A stretch of 64,000 nucleotides of DNA from Pseudomonas hefeiensis (GCF_030687835.1 NZ_CP117449.1:5647001-5711000), one strand, 5' to 3'. Counted from the stretch's first letter, positions 1-9,500 are shown. Made by a program: numbers and translations. The notes: a model not told the origin generated them from the sequence alone.

Positions 1-384
1 CCCGGCCAGCCGCCGCAACTCCGCTTCACTGTTGAGGGTGACGTAACTGAGGTAATTGAACAGGATCACCGACTCGACCTGCCCGGCGACGTCGCCGCTG
101 GTGTGCACTTGCAGCCAGTAGTCCTCGTCGTTCATGTAACAACGCGTCAGCCAGTTCGATTGCCCGAGATCGACGATGCCGGTGCTCCAGATCTGCTGGG
201 CATCCGGGATGACCACGCTGGTGTTGCCGTCGAGCAACAGTTTCAGCGTGCTATCGAACCTGAGCTCTTTTCCAGATGCCAGGCCCAGCGGCCCGACGGC
301 GGCCGGGATTGGGTTAGCGACCCATTTGGAGTCTGTGCCCGAGTTCGGCGCCTCGATGCCCATCAACCGTTTAAACCAGCCCAT
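1..384 (-). CDS. DUF2491 family protein (YjfK-like), 3' end outside window
   Basis: The reading frame starts at an ATG at 384 and stays open to the window edge for 128 codons, so only the N-terminal part is seen. It begins MGWFKRLMG and contains FDSTLKLLLDG and NDEDYWLQV, which I recognise as the DUF2491/YjfK family. Function is unknown; in enterobacteria yjfK lies in one operon with a PspA paralogue (yjfJ) and yjfI. Here the start overlaps the 3' end of the ion-channel gene by 14 bp, so the two are probably translationally coupled. No signal peptide is visible. The family call is from memory of conserved segments. Confidence 0.8.
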   Translation of the reverse strand, partial: MGWFKRLMGIEAPNSGTDSKWVANPIPAAVGPLGLASGKELRFDSTLKLLLDGNTSVVIPDAQQIWSTGIVDLGQSNWLTRCYMNDEDYWLQVHTSGDVAGQVESVILFNYLSYVTLNSEAELRRLAG

Positions 385-1408
385 TGGAGATTTCCTTGAG
401 ACGCGCGGAGGCGATATAGAAGAGGTCGCCGCCGCCCCCGACGCGCGTGTCGCAGGGCGGGTTGATCGACGGGTGCCGGGCGCCTTTGGCACGGTAGCCG
501 ATGAGAATAGCGTTGTGGTGCTCTTTCATCTGCACATACAGATCGCCGAACGCGGCATCAAACGCTTCGGGCAGCTTCATCAGATACTGAGTAGCGCCCT
601 CGCCCACGCACAGCAATTCATTGATGACCACCGACGAACCCGGATCCTGTGAAGCACGTACCAACATCTCGATGGCCATGCTGGAAGTGCACTCCAGGCT
701 GGGTGCGTAGGCGCTGGCGAGCGCGGCCACTTCACTGTCATTGAAGTGGGCGACCACATGCCCGACAGGGTTCAGTTGATTGACCGCCAGCACGGTGGAC
801 AGGGTCAGGTCGTCTGAGTGAGTGCGCACCAGGACGCGTTCGGCACCCGGCACGCCAGCGCGCTGCAAAAGTGCGACAGAGGACAGGCTTTCGCCTTTGA
901 TAAAAGTCGTCTTGCCGGGCATGGGGTTTTCTTCAAGCACGCAATCGCAGATGACAATCAGATTGTCATTGGACGTCTCGTCCTGCAGGAGCAACTCGAT
1001 GACCCGCTCGCTGGAGGCGCCCTCCCAGCCGATGAGAACGGTGTGACCGGTCTTGCCGGTGAAATCGCCTTTGCCCTTCATGCCTTTTCTCCATACATCA
1101 ATGACGCTGCTGGTGGTTTTGCCGATGACCGTCGTCAACAGGGCAATGCCCCCGAGCATGATCCAGGTTGCCACGAAAATTCGCCCGGCGGATGTCTGTG
1201 GCAACAGATCGCCATAACCGACGGTGAGCGTGGTGGTGAGATAGAAGTAGATGAACGTGGCGGCGGCGATGAGGTGCTGTTCGCCCAGAAGCACCAGGCC
1301 GATCCAGGCGATGGCCAGGTGCACGCCCATCGCAATCGCCAGTCCCGCCCAGCCGAACCGATGGAAGAAGGACGAGGCGTAGGTTCGCAGTAAAAGGAAA
1401 ATCGACAT
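371..1408 (-). CDS. Two-TM potassium-channel-like protein with RCK/TrkA-N domain
   Basis: Predicted 345-aa inner-membrane ion channel. Two hydrophobic helices (about residues 20-42 and 76-96) flank a pore loop with the potassium selectivity filter TVGYGD (about 62-67). The rest, from about residue 122 (HTVLIGWEG), resembles a Rossmann-type RCK domain that gates such channels. I prefer the ATG at 1408, which has AGGGA just upstream, over an in-frame start at 1450. It overlaps the DUF2491 gene. A 377-bp gap holding a REP pair separates it from the PspA gene upstream, so it may be expressed partly apart from yjfIJ. Its ligand and true ion are not known from sequence. Confidence 0.85.
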   Translation of the reverse strand: MSIFLLLRTYASSFFHRFGWAGLAIAMGVHLAIAWIGLVLLGEQHLIAAATFIYFYLTTTLTVGYGDLLPQTSAGRIFVATWIMLGGIALLTTVIGKTTSSVIDVWRKGMKGKGDFTGKTGHTVLIGWEGASSERVIELLLQDETSNDNLIVICDCVLEENPMPGKTTFIKGESLSSVALLQRAGVPGAERVLVRTHSDDLTLSTVLAVNQLNPVGHVVAHFNDSEVAALASAYAPSLECTSSMAIEMLVRASQDPGSSVVINELLCVGEGATQYLMKLPEAFDAAFGDLYVQMKEHHNAILIGYRAKGARHPSINPPCDTRVGGGGDLFYIASARLKEISNGLV

Positions 1409-1598
1409 TTCGTCCCTGACTCCGTGGGGGTTCGCTCCTGGCGACGTCATCGCCCTGGCGTCTGAGTGCGTAAGTGCGGTTACGGGGCAGCATTAAACCT
1501 GCTGCGGGGATTGGATAGAAGAGCTTTGGTGACAATAAATCCGGGATTTTTCAGGAAAACAGGACTAAGACACAAACCTGAAGCTGAACACAAAACCT

Positions 1599-1731
1599 GT
1601 GGCGAGGGGATTTATCCCCGCTGGGCTGCGGAGCAGCCCCAATAACAGCGAACTCGACCCAGCTGACACACCGAGGGTGTCAGGTTTCAGGGCTGCTTCG
1701 CAGCCCAGCGGGGATAAATCCCCTCGCCACA
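1599..1731. repeat. REP inverted pair (GAGGGGATTTATCCCC family)
   Basis: Two copies of TGTGGCGAGGGGATTTATCC followed by GCTGGGCTGC-type hairpins face each other across about 45 bp. This fills most of the gap between the PspA gene and the channel gene. A REPIN-type element; it could also form a strong RNA hairpin that limits read-through into the channel gene. Confidence 0.9.
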
Positions 1732-1785
1732 AGGTCTGTGCCTGGCTTGCCTTGGCCGGTCCTCACCAAGGCAAAGCCCAGCCGA

Positions 1786-2484
1786 TTACTCCGCCGATTT
1801 TTTCTTCAGGCGTTCCAGAATCGCATTGGCGCTGCCTTCGTTCGGCGTGATGCCGGCATCGCGCAGTTTGCGCTCCAGGTCGTTGCCGGTCGAAGCCTCG
1901 GCCAGTTCGTCCTGGGCTTGCAGTTCAGCGGCACGTTGCTGTTGCTTGGCCTGCAGGCGGTTCAGCGTACCGACGGCGGTTTCCAGCTTGCCATTGGCGC
2001 CGCCGCTGGCAATCGAAGCACTGACCTGGGCTTTCTGCACGCTCTCACGGGCCTTGGCCATGTCCACTTGCTGACGCAGGCTTTTGATGCGGCTCTCGGA
2101 CTTGACGATGTCCTTGCGCATGTTTTCAGCGTAACCACCGAACTCGGTCGCGTGCTTTTGCTCGGCGTCCAGTTCAGAGGTCAGGGTCGAAATGGCTTCG
2201 GCCACTTCCAGGGCCAGGTCTTCGCGGTTGGCCTGGATGGCGGCCAACGCCTTGGACTCCAGGTCCTGGATCTTGGCGTTGTACTCGCTAACGCGGTCAG
2301 TCGACAGTTTGTGCTTGGCCATGATGGTGACCAGCTCACGCTTGGCGTTGGCCAGCGCGCTGTCAGCATCGCGAATTTCCTGGTCGAGGATGCGCAGGGC
2401 CTGTTGGTCGACAATCGACTCGCCGACTTCGTTGGCACCGCCACGCAGCGCGGTGAACAATTTGCTCCAGATGGACTGAGTCAT
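1786..2484 (-). CDS. PspA/IM30 family protein (YjfJ-like)
   Basis: A 232-aa protein starting MTQSIWSKLFTALRGGANE, the N-terminal amphipathic-helix type of PspA/IM30, then long Ala/Glu/Lys/Gln-rich coiled coils through about residue 190. No signal peptide or TM segment. PspA/IM30 proteins assemble on the inner membrane and protect it under envelope stress; the YjfJ branch is a PspA paralogue outside the classic psp operon. It lies 24 bp downstream of the DUF2170 gene, as yjfI-yjfJ do in enterobacteria. The neighbouring channel and DUF2491 genes suggest one membrane-stress module. Confidence 0.88.
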   Translation of the reverse strand: MTQSIWSKLFTALRGGANEVGESIVDQQALRILDQEIRDADSALANAKRELVTIMAKHKLSTDRVSEYNAKIQDLESKALAAIQANREDLALEVAEAISTLTSELDAEQKHATEFGGYAENMRKDIVKSESRIKSLRQQVDMAKARESVQKAQVSASIASGGANGKLETAVGTLNRLQAKQQQRAAELQAQDELAEASTGNDLERKLRDAGITPNEGSANAILERLKKKSAE

Positions 2485-2508
2485 TGGATATTTCCTGTTC
2501 CCGAAAAA

Positions 2509-3195
2509 TTAGATGAAGAAACGTTCGAAGGCTTCGCTGGCGCGCTGGACGTTGTCGACGAGGGTTTTGACCTCGGTCACGACGTTGGTCAGGCTGGAGT
2601 CGGAACTCAGTGCGCCAAACATGTTGTAGACAATCTGCCCGTTAGGCATGGACTCAATACCGATGGAGGACAGCGGGAACATTTCCCGGCTGCGCAGCAC
2701 GGCATCATTGAAGGCCGCTACGTCGTTGATCGATTCGACATCCACCAGAACAGTGTCGACTATGATCTGATCACCCACCACGGCGATGTAAATCGGCAAG
2801 CCGCCAAAATCGTTCATTTCCAGCTTGATACTGGACTCCGAGCCTTGAACGAGGGAAAGCGTGATGTCGTTCGCCACCACTTCATCGAGGGCCTGAAGGG
2901 CACTGAAGAGGCGATCAATGTTCCAGTTATTACCTGCGCTCATGTAATTCTCCGACATGAATGAGCCAGCCAGAATCGGTTGGCGTAGCTGTTTCTCCAT
3001 CTGCTTGAGCAGGCTCCGGTTTTCGGGAAGCACCCAAGTTTCGTGTTTCACATACCCGGCGGCACTCAAGCCCGCGCGCATCTGCTTCATATAAAAGCTG
3101 GATGGTTTTTTCACGGACGGTTTCGAGCGCTCTCCCTTGCGGCTCGCTGAATCGGTAACAGACCCCGCAGGATCTGTTGGAGAGCGGCTGTTCAT
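2509..3195 (-). CDS. DUF2170 family protein (YjfI-like)
   Basis: A 228-aa soluble protein. The N-terminal 40 residues are Ser/Lys/Arg-rich and low complexity; the DUF2170-like part runs from about residue 85 (NNWNIDRLFSAL) to the C-terminal helix ending AFERFFI. The ATG at 3195 is chosen because GAGGT lies 9 bases upstream; an in-frame start at 3237 has no ribosome site. Function is not established for the family. First gene of the cluster; its promoter region carries two copies of a CTCACGCGTGAG palindrome. Confidence 0.82.
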   Translation of the reverse strand: MNSRSPTDPAGSVTDSASRKGERSKPSVKKPSSFYMKQMRAGLSAAGYVKHETWVLPENRSLLKQMEKQLRQPILAGSFMSENYMSAGNNWNIDRLFSALQALDEVVANDITLSLVQGSESSIKLEMNDFGGLPIYIAVVGDQIIVDTVLVDVESINDVAAFNDAVLRSREMFPLSSIGIESMPNGQIVYNMFGALSSDSSLTNVVTEVKTLVDNVQRASEAFERFFI

Positions 3196-3219
3196 GGTAC
3201 TGACCTCACTGCGAAAAAA

Positions 3220-3277
3220 CTCACGCGTGAGAAACACTACAGGGAACGCCCAATGCCCTCAATAGCGCACGCGTGAG
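3220..3277 (-). promoter_or_regulatory. Paired CACGCGTG palindromes upstream of the DUF2170 gene
   Basis: CTCACGCGTGAG at 3220-3231 is a perfect 12-bp palindrome; CGCACGCGTGAG at 3266-3277 differs by one base. The copies are 46 bp apart, each beside an A/T run, and lie directly before the first gene of the yjf-like cluster. They look like operator sites, but no regulator is identified. Confidence 0.4.
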
Positions 3278-3308
3278 ATTTTTTAATTGTCACAAACGAT
3301 GAATAACC

Positions 3309-3399
3309 CTGTGGGAGCGAGCCTGCTCGCGATAACGGCAGCACGTTCAGCATCAGGGTGTCTGACATACCGCTATCGCGAGCAGGCTCGCTCCCACAC
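3309..3399. repeat. REPIN (GTGGGAGCGAGCCTGCTCGCGAT family)
   Basis: Inverted copies at 3311-3332 and 3375-3398 enclose about 42 bp. It sits between the divergent yjf-like cluster and the relBE pair. A short open frame at 3237-3509 on the minus strand is only this repeat read through. Confidence 0.92.
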
Positions 3400-3577
3400 T
3401 GTTTTGTGGTGTTCACAGCGGCGAAGTCGATCAAAACTCCCCGGCTCCCGGATGAATTTTGTCTCACTCGACAAGGGGCCGACTCGTCTGGAAACAGCGA
3501 AACCCGCAAACCAAAGGTTGCCGGACGGGAGGAGTAGTTGCTAACGTAACGCCAAACGTCATTACAGGTATTACTCC

Positions 3578-3817
3578 ATGGCTTCCATCAACATCCGCAT
3601 TGACGATGACCTTAAGCAGCGGTCATTTGCCGAACTGGAAAAGCTCGGTGTTACGCCTTCCGAACTGCTACGCCAGACACTTCAATACGTGGCGGAGCGA
3701 GGCAAGTTGCCTTTCAAGGCTGCGTTAATCAGTGAGGAAGATGAAGCGCTCATTGCGGTGGTCACAGAGCGCCTCGCCAACCCTCAACGAGTGAAGGTCA
3801 GCCTGGATGACCTATAG
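3578..3817 (+). CDS. relB: RelB/DinJ-type antitoxin
   Basis: A 79-aa protein beginning MASINIRIDDDLKQRSFAEL, a ribbon-helix-helix start typical of RelB/DinJ antitoxins that bind DNA as dimers and repress their own operon. The C-terminal part (about 48-79) is acidic and likely wraps the toxin. The stop overlaps the toxin start by 11 bp, the usual antitoxin-first arrangement. The pair stands alone between two minus-strand operons, next to a REPIN. Confidence 0.85.
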   Translation: MASINIRIDDDLKQRSFAELEKLGVTPSELLRQTLQYVAERGKLPFKAALISEEDEALIAVVTERLANPQRVKVSLDDL

Positions 3818-4100
3818 CCTTGAATTTGATCGACGTGCATTGAAGGAGTGGAACAAGCTAGGCGAAACACTGCGACAGCAGTTCAAAAAGAAGCTCATCG
3901 AAATTCTTGAAAATCCTCGCGTCGAAGCCAACCGACTCCGACAACTCCCCGACTGCTACAAGTTGAAACTGCGCAGCGCCGGGTATCGCTTGATCTATCA
4001 GGTTATTGATCGAGAAGTCGTGGTGTTTGTAGTTGCTATAGGAAAACGCGAGCGTGAGGCGGTTTATCAGGATGCGCAGGAGCGCATCTCTTCCTGCTGA
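3807..4100 (+). CDS. relE: RelE/ParE superfamily toxin
   Basis: A 97-aa basic protein with the RelE pattern: LEFDRRALKEWNKL near the N-terminus, DCYKLKLRSAGYRLIY at about 49-64 and a C-terminal VVAIGKREREAVY segment. In RelE these basic and Tyr residues contact and cleave mRNA in the ribosomal A site. Length (97 aa) and layout match E. coli RelE (95 aa). Co-transcribed with and overlapping the antitoxin gene. No truncation is seen, so the pair should be functional. Confidence 0.87.
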   Translation: MTYSLEFDRRALKEWNKLGETLRQQFKKKLIEILENPRVEANRLRQLPDCYKLKLRSAGYRLIYQVIDREVVVFVVAIGKREREAVYQDAQERISSC

Positions 4101-4128
4101 GAACTTTTACTACACGGGTTGCTTGCTG

Positions 4129-4154
4129 AATTGTCCAACAGCCGTTGGACAATT
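4129..4154. repeat. Perfect 11-bp inverted repeat at a convergent gene junction
   Basis: AATTGTCCAAC at 4129-4139 and GTTGGACAATT at 4144-4154 form a perfect hairpin with a 4-base loop, between the relE stop and the stop of the minus-strand DUF2135 gene. There is no long T run, so it is at best a weak terminator; a protein-binding or recombination site is also possible. Confidence 0.6.
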
Positions 4155-4159
4155 AGCCC

Positions 4160-4975
4160 TCACGGATAGCTGAAGCTCTTGACCAACATCAACTCCCCCG
4201 CCGTGCGCATCGGTACCACGAAGGTTTCCATCTTCTCGCTTGGCGTGCCCTCTTCGGTGATGACGGTGATCTGCGCCGTGGTCAGGGCTTGTGCCGCTTG
4301 TTGCTCGCCGTCCTCGTCACTGCGATAACCGCCGCCGTAGTAGTTCACGTACACCAGGTACTGGCCTTTGATCGGCGCGGGCATGGCGATGATTTCCGGG
4401 CCGTAGCCGGTGGTGACATCGACGTCGAGCGCGGCGCCGTTGGGGACGACACGGTCGCCGTACCAGATGTGGGCGCCGTCCGGGGTGATGAGGTGCAGGT
4501 CCAGGTCGGTGCCGTCGCTGTCCCAGGTCAGCAAGACCCGCAACTTGGCCGGGGTGGCGCCGCCGCTGGTGTTGAGGAACTGGGTGCGGTGACGCTGCTG
4601 GCCGTCAGGGCTGCGCACTTCGACGCTGTTGCTGCCGTTGGGGAACGAGAACGGTCGGTCGAAGCGCCCTTCAGGGTCGAGTTTCAGCGGTAGGGTCACA
4701 CCGTTGATGACGAGTTTGCCCGGCTCGTTGCTGTCCTTGGGCGCACCTTTGATCTGGCCGCTGATGCGGGCGGTATTGGCCTGGCCCTGGGGTGTGTTGA
4801 CCGAAGAAGCCGGGTAGTTGACGGTCTGGCGAAAGCGCTCCCCTTCGCCCCCCGGCGCGCCGCTGCGCCAGCCGCCGACCGGGGTGTCGAGTTTGATGCC
4901 CTCACCCGCAATGGCCGGCGGCAACACGGCCAAAGCGCAGAGCAACAGCAAGGCCTGTGGATAACGGAGTGTCAT
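4160..4975 (-). CDS. yfaP: DUF2135 family periplasmic protein (YfaP-like), copy 1
   Basis: A 271-aa exported protein: signal peptide at 1-23 (LLLLCALAVLPPAIAG), then GGWRSGAPGG and a beta-rich C-terminal region with LTWDSDGTDLDLHL (about 145-160) and YVNYYGGG, the DUF2135 core, which resembles a carbohydrate- or calcium-binding beta sandwich. Last gene of the yfa operon, 3 bp after the DUF2300 stop. It is clearly related to the first gene of the operon (13554-14342), which shares SVEVRS, DLDLHI/L, YLVYVNY and ETFVVP segments. Biochemical function is not known. Confidence 0.87.
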   Translation of the reverse strand: MTLRYPQALLLLCALAVLPPAIAGEGIKLDTPVGGWRSGAPGGEGERFRQTVNYPASSVNTPQGQANTARISGQIKGAPKDSNEPGKLVINGVTLPLKLDPEGRFDRPFSFPNGSNSVEVRSPDGQQRHRTQFLNTSGGATPAKLRVLLTWDSDGTDLDLHLITPDGAHIWYGDRVVPNGAALDVDVTTGYGPEIIAMPAPIKGQYLVYVNYYGGGYRSDEDGEQQAAQALTTAQITVITEEGTPSEKMETFVVPMRTAGELMLVKSFSYP

Positions 4976-4978
4976 GGT

Positions 4979-6598
4979 CTATTCCAGCAAGAGGTGACGG
5001 GCGAGCCCTTCGATGTAGGTTTCGTCCTGGCCGTTGGGGTGGGCTTCAAAGGCCAGGTGCAAATATTCGTGGGTCAGGTCGAGGCGGTCTTGCAGCGACA
5101 GCACACCGCGCACGTAAATGCGCCGGCGTTCGCGGTCGACATAGGGCCGGCCGAAGGCGACTCGGCAGACAGCGAAAGCGCTGACTTCGTTGTAACCCAC
5201 TTCACCTGCCAAACGGGGGCGCCAGCCGCGCCGCTGTTTCAACAGCCAGTCCTGGGCGGCGGGCAGCGCCTCACAGGACGCCACCGGATTGTCCCAGCGA
5301 CTGAGGCTGGCGCGCGGGTAGGCATGCAGCAGGATGGCGTCGTAGCGCTGGCCGGCGCTGGCTTGCTCCACGGCTTGCGCCCAGGACAGTTTGTCCGGGG
5401 CGGATTGGTCAGAGTGATAGGTCACGTCAGTGCCCGCCAGCACCAGATCGCTGGTCCAGGCGGCGATGGCGCGGGTTTGCGGCGTCGCCGGACGTGGGGC
5501 GACGCGCTGGCGATGGCTGCTGTCGTCGATGCTCAGGCAATCGCCCTTACGCTGGGCGTTTTGCAGCAGGTAGCTACGGATCGCCACGGCCAGGGCCTTG
5601 GCCGCTTCGGCGGGTTCAGCCTTGGCTTCGCGCTGCAGGACCCGGGCGACGTACTCTTCCCGATCCAGTCGCGCCACCAGCTTGCCGGGCAGCAGGAACA
5701 GCTCGCCGTCGCTGTGGATATCCAGTTGGTTGCCATTGGCGAATTCGACACGGTAATCGCCGCGCAACGGGCCCGGCGTGGCTGGCCGATCACCCGCCAT
5801 TACCCGTTGCAAGGGATACCGGGCGAACAGGTCCACTTCCACGCATCGCCCCGTTTCCGCCGGCCAACGGGACGGCAGCGCCGCAGCCAATCCATCACCG
5901 TATGCCTTCAATATCTGCTCGCTGGTGCCACGTCCACCGGCCCACAGCGGCGTGCCGTCGGCCAGCCAACCGGCGAAGCCGCCCTGGCGCGATGAAGGAT
6001 CCTGTTCACCCAGCCAACTCCAGGTCTTGACCCGCAGATGACTGCCCAACTGACCGACGAGACGCCCATCCGCCGCGTTGAGCACCACGTCCAGCAGCAC
6101 CCGACGGGCCTGGTCCTGGGCCGGCAGCATCGCCAGTGCCTTGAGCAGTTCAGCCACGCGAACTTGCTTTTGCGGCTGCAGGCTCTGCAGGTCCAGCAAC
6201 CACGACGGAGCCTGGCGGGCCTGCCAGTACTCGCGCCAGTGGGTAGCCGAGAGCCCGAGCCGCTGCGGCTCGAAATACAGGCCGCAGGACTTCACCAGCG
6301 CCTGATCGCGACCGATGCTCTGCCCGGCGCTACAGCAATAAACCTCTTCTTTCGACTGACCGCGACATTCATAAACCGGTTCGCGGGCGCCAGTGTCCAC
6401 CAGCCATGCGTAGACAAACAGCTTCCACACACTGCCCAGCGGCGCCTGCACGGAGTCGGGCAAGGGCTGGCGGTCCAGCACCTGGGTCTGGCTCACCCGC
6501 AGCAACTGACCGTCGAAAGCCAGGCGCAACGGCTCCTCCTGCGCTATGGCCAGCGCAGGGATCAAGCACAACAACCACCCAAGCCGCGGCCAGCGCAT
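4979..6598 (-). CDS. yfaQ: DUF2300 protein YfaQ: PBP-like, SpoIID-like and HEXXH motifs
   Basis: A 539-aa exported protein (signal peptide 1-19). Reading the motifs: S56-V-W-K59 fits the SxxK of penicillin-binding proteins, with S104-C-G as a possible SxN and K191-T-W then GGFAGWL as a KTG-like element. Residues 311-345 (YVARVLQREA ... ALAVAIRSYLL) and TYHSDQ (393-398) resemble SpoIID/LytB lytic transglycosylases. H510-E-Y-L-H514 is a HEXXH metalloprotease signature near the C-terminus. The start at 6598 sits one base after the yfaS stop. Family membership is known; the enzyme-like reading is my inference. Confidence 0.82.
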   Translation of the reverse strand: MRWPRLGWLLCLIPALAIAQEEPLRLAFDGQLLRVSQTQVLDRQPLPDSVQAPLGSVWKLFVYAWLVDTGAREPVYECRGQSKEEVYCCSAGQSIGRDQALVKSCGLYFEPQRLGLSATHWREYWQARQAPSWLLDLQSLQPQKQVRVAELLKALAMLPAQDQARRVLLDVVLNAADGRLVGQLGSHLRVKTWSWLGEQDPSSRQGGFAGWLADGTPLWAGGRGTSEQILKAYGDGLAAALPSRWPAETGRCVEVDLFARYPLQRVMAGDRPATPGPLRGDYRVEFANGNQLDIHSDGELFLLPGKLVARLDREEYVARVLQREAKAEPAEAAKALAVAIRSYLLQNAQRKGDCLSIDDSSHRQRVAPRPATPQTRAIAAWTSDLVLAGTDVTYHSDQSAPDKLSWAQAVEQASAGQRYDAILLHAYPRASLSRWDNPVASCEALPAAQDWLLKQRRGWRPRLAGEVGYNEVSAFAVCRVAFGRPYVDRERRRIYVRGVLSLQDRLDLTHEYLHLAFEAHPNGQDETYIEGLARHLLLE

Positions 6599-6599
6599 G

Positions 6600-9500
6600 T
6601 CAGTTGACCGTGACCTGACCAAGCGCCGGTTTCTGTTCCCGAGCCTGATGCTGCGGCGCATAGACCTGGGTGAAACGCACCGGCGGCAAGGTGAACTCGC
6701 CCTTCTGGGAGAAGCGCACCAGATGCCGCAGGCGCAGCTCGCCACTGAGGGCGTCCAGCGGCACTGCGTAACCCATCTGGCCCGGCTCGAAGCGCGCCTT
6801 CTCCAAGGAAGTCGGTTCGCTGCCGGCCTTGCCCAGCAACTGGATGCCCCAAGTGGTGCGCTCCACATCGGCGCCCGGCGGCAGCGGCACTTCGAGCATG
6901 CCGTAGCGCAGCGGCGTGGAGGCCTTGCTGTTGATGATCACTTCATCCAGATAAAGGCTGTCGCTGGACAGCGGCTTGCTGCCCACCGCTTCGAGCTTGA
7001 AGGTGAAGGCCTGGTCGCCCGGCACCAGACGGGACAAGCGCCGGGTAATGGTCACCGCCATCGGCGCTGCCGGCGCTTGCTGGCTCTGGTAGCTCAGTGC
7101 CGCTTGCAGCGGGCGTTCCTCGGCACCGCTGAGGCTCAGCAGGGTCGGTTGCTGCGCTCCCTGCCATTGCCAGTAGGTTTCACCGGTGACGCCTTTCCGG
7201 GCCTTCCAGCCTTCGCCCGGGGTCAGCGCCACCGCTGGCGCGGCCTGTTCGATGCTGCGTTGCAGCCAGGTCAAGGCCAGGGCCCGTTCAAGGGTGGATT
7301 GCTGCGGCAGCAGACGTTCGAGCAATGCCTTGGCACGCGCCTGGTCGAAGCTTTGCAATGACAGGCTCAAGGCCTCGACGAACGGCTGGGAGCTGACATC
7401 CAGTTGCTGCTGCGCGGCGTCCAGTTGGTTGCTGAAGGCCTCCGGCAACGGCACCTTCACCTGCCTGGCGAGGGACGCAGTCAGCATGCGGGCGCTGGCC
7501 AGGCCCAGGGCCGAATCCGGCGCGTTCATGACCAGGCTGTCTTCGCCACTGTCCATCACGCTCAAAGCGCTGCCCTCGCCGGCTTTCGCCAGGTCGTCCA
7601 TCAAGCCGCTGAGCAAGGTGTTCACCGGCAGTTGCATCTGTTTGGCAAACGACAGGATCAACGCACGCTGCAACAACGGTGTATCGCCGGCCTGCTTGGC
7701 GTAGACCTCCAGCACCCGCTGCCAGTGTTCCGGCGGCAGGCTCAGGTCCAGGGCTTTGCTGGCGTGCCAGTCAGCGTAATAGGCGTAGGCTGTGAGGAAC
7801 GCATCCGGCTCGCCAACCTGGCCCCACCAGGTGAAGCTCGCCGCAGGCCCGGCCATTTGCACCAGGCGCAGGCGACTGTTTTGCATGATCAGCCGCAAGC
7901 GATCACGAATCTGCGGGTTCGCCGCCAGGGTCGGGTAAGCGATGCTCAACGGCAGCAGACGACTGGCGGTTTGCTCGACGCCACCGTAGGGGTAGCTCAA
8001 CAAGTCATCCAGGGCCGAACGGAACAGCGCTTGCGGGCTGTCGTCCAGGCGCAGGCGGATATCGCTGGCATCAAGCGGCAGGCTCAGCGGTGTGTCACCG
8101 CTCGCCACGTCAAGCCGCTGGCTCTGGGTGACTTGCCAACCGTTGCCAATGGTATTCAGTTGCACGGCCAGGGTGTCCTGGGTTTCGCCGTTGACCTGCA
8201 ACTGCACGTTCAAGTCACCGTTGTTCAGCTCCAGAGATGGTAGCGCCACATAATTGATGCCGTGCTTCAGGTCCGCGACCACGCGTTGCTCAGTACCGGC
8301 GTAGCGGATCAGCAGTTCGGCTTTCAACGGCTTTTCGGATTGGCTGAAGGCGAACAGGCCCATTTGTGGTTTGTCACCGCTGCGGAACCGGGTCGGGCCG
8401 CTCCACTTCAGGTACAGCGGTTTCTCTGAACCGATAAATTGCTTTTTCTGCCCCACCTGACCGTCGTCGGCGATGGCCCGGGCCGTGATGCGCCAGCGAG
8501 TCAGGGAGTCCGGCATCTTGAAGGTGAAGCGGGCCTTGCCGTTGGCGTCGGTGACCAGCTCCGGTTGCCACGCGGCAGTGTCAACATCTTCACGACGAGG
8601 CCGCTCCAGCACTTTGACACCGCGCTCGCTGCGGTTGGCCTTACCCGGCGCCCCCGGGCTGCCCGGCAGGGCCACGTCGTAGCTGATGAACGACAGGCTG
8701 GCGCTGGTGCGCACGTTGTTGCGGCGTGGATGGTAGAAAAACTGATCGATGGTGGGCGCCACTTCCGGTTGCAGGGCGTAGACCATTTCATCCACGACAC
8801 TGACGGTCAGGTGCGCCGGGATCGCCTTGCCGACAAACTGAGTGCTCAGATCCACGGTCACCGTGTCGCCTGGCTGATAGGTCGTTTTGTCAGTGACGAT
8901 GGCGACGTCGATCTGCGGCGCGACCACTTTGATACCGGCGTTCTGGAAGCTGTACTGGCCGCCCTTGGTGTACAGCACCGAGAAGGTCAGGTTTGGCGCG
9001 AAGGCCTCCTTCACCGGAATACGCGCGCGGTATTGAGTGTCGCTGAGCTTTTCCATCTTCAGCCAGTCGCCGCCCTTGGACAGCAGCGCCGTGGCCTCAA
9101 CCTTGTCCCGCTCAAGCGACAGCAGCGCATCGCTGACCGGCTCCGGGAAGGTGATCAGCGCCAGGGCTTCGTCACCGGTCTTGTATTGGGCTTTATCGAG
9201 AACGATCTCAACGGTGCCCGGCACGGCCTTGATGCCTTCGCCGGTTACCGAATGGCCAGTGGCGCCAATGACCCGACCGTGATCGTCCTTGAGGGTCAGG
9301 TTGTAGGTGCCCGGACGCTCGAACGTCAGGCTGAAGCCCTTGTCCTGGGCCGTCAGTTTGCCTTCGCCCGTAGTCTGGTCTTCCAGCCGCACCCAGGCGT
9401 AGCTGCCCGGCGTCACGGCGTTGCTTTGCGCGTTGCCACCTTCGTTGGTGTAGCTGAACGAGACGTCCTCGCCGGCTGCGCTGAAACGCTGGGGCGCGCT

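Noticed and set aside
3237..3509. Minus-strand 90-codon frame between yjfI-like and relB
   Set aside because: It reads through the REPIN; similar peptides (QARSHMG, GASLLA) recur at every REP in the window.
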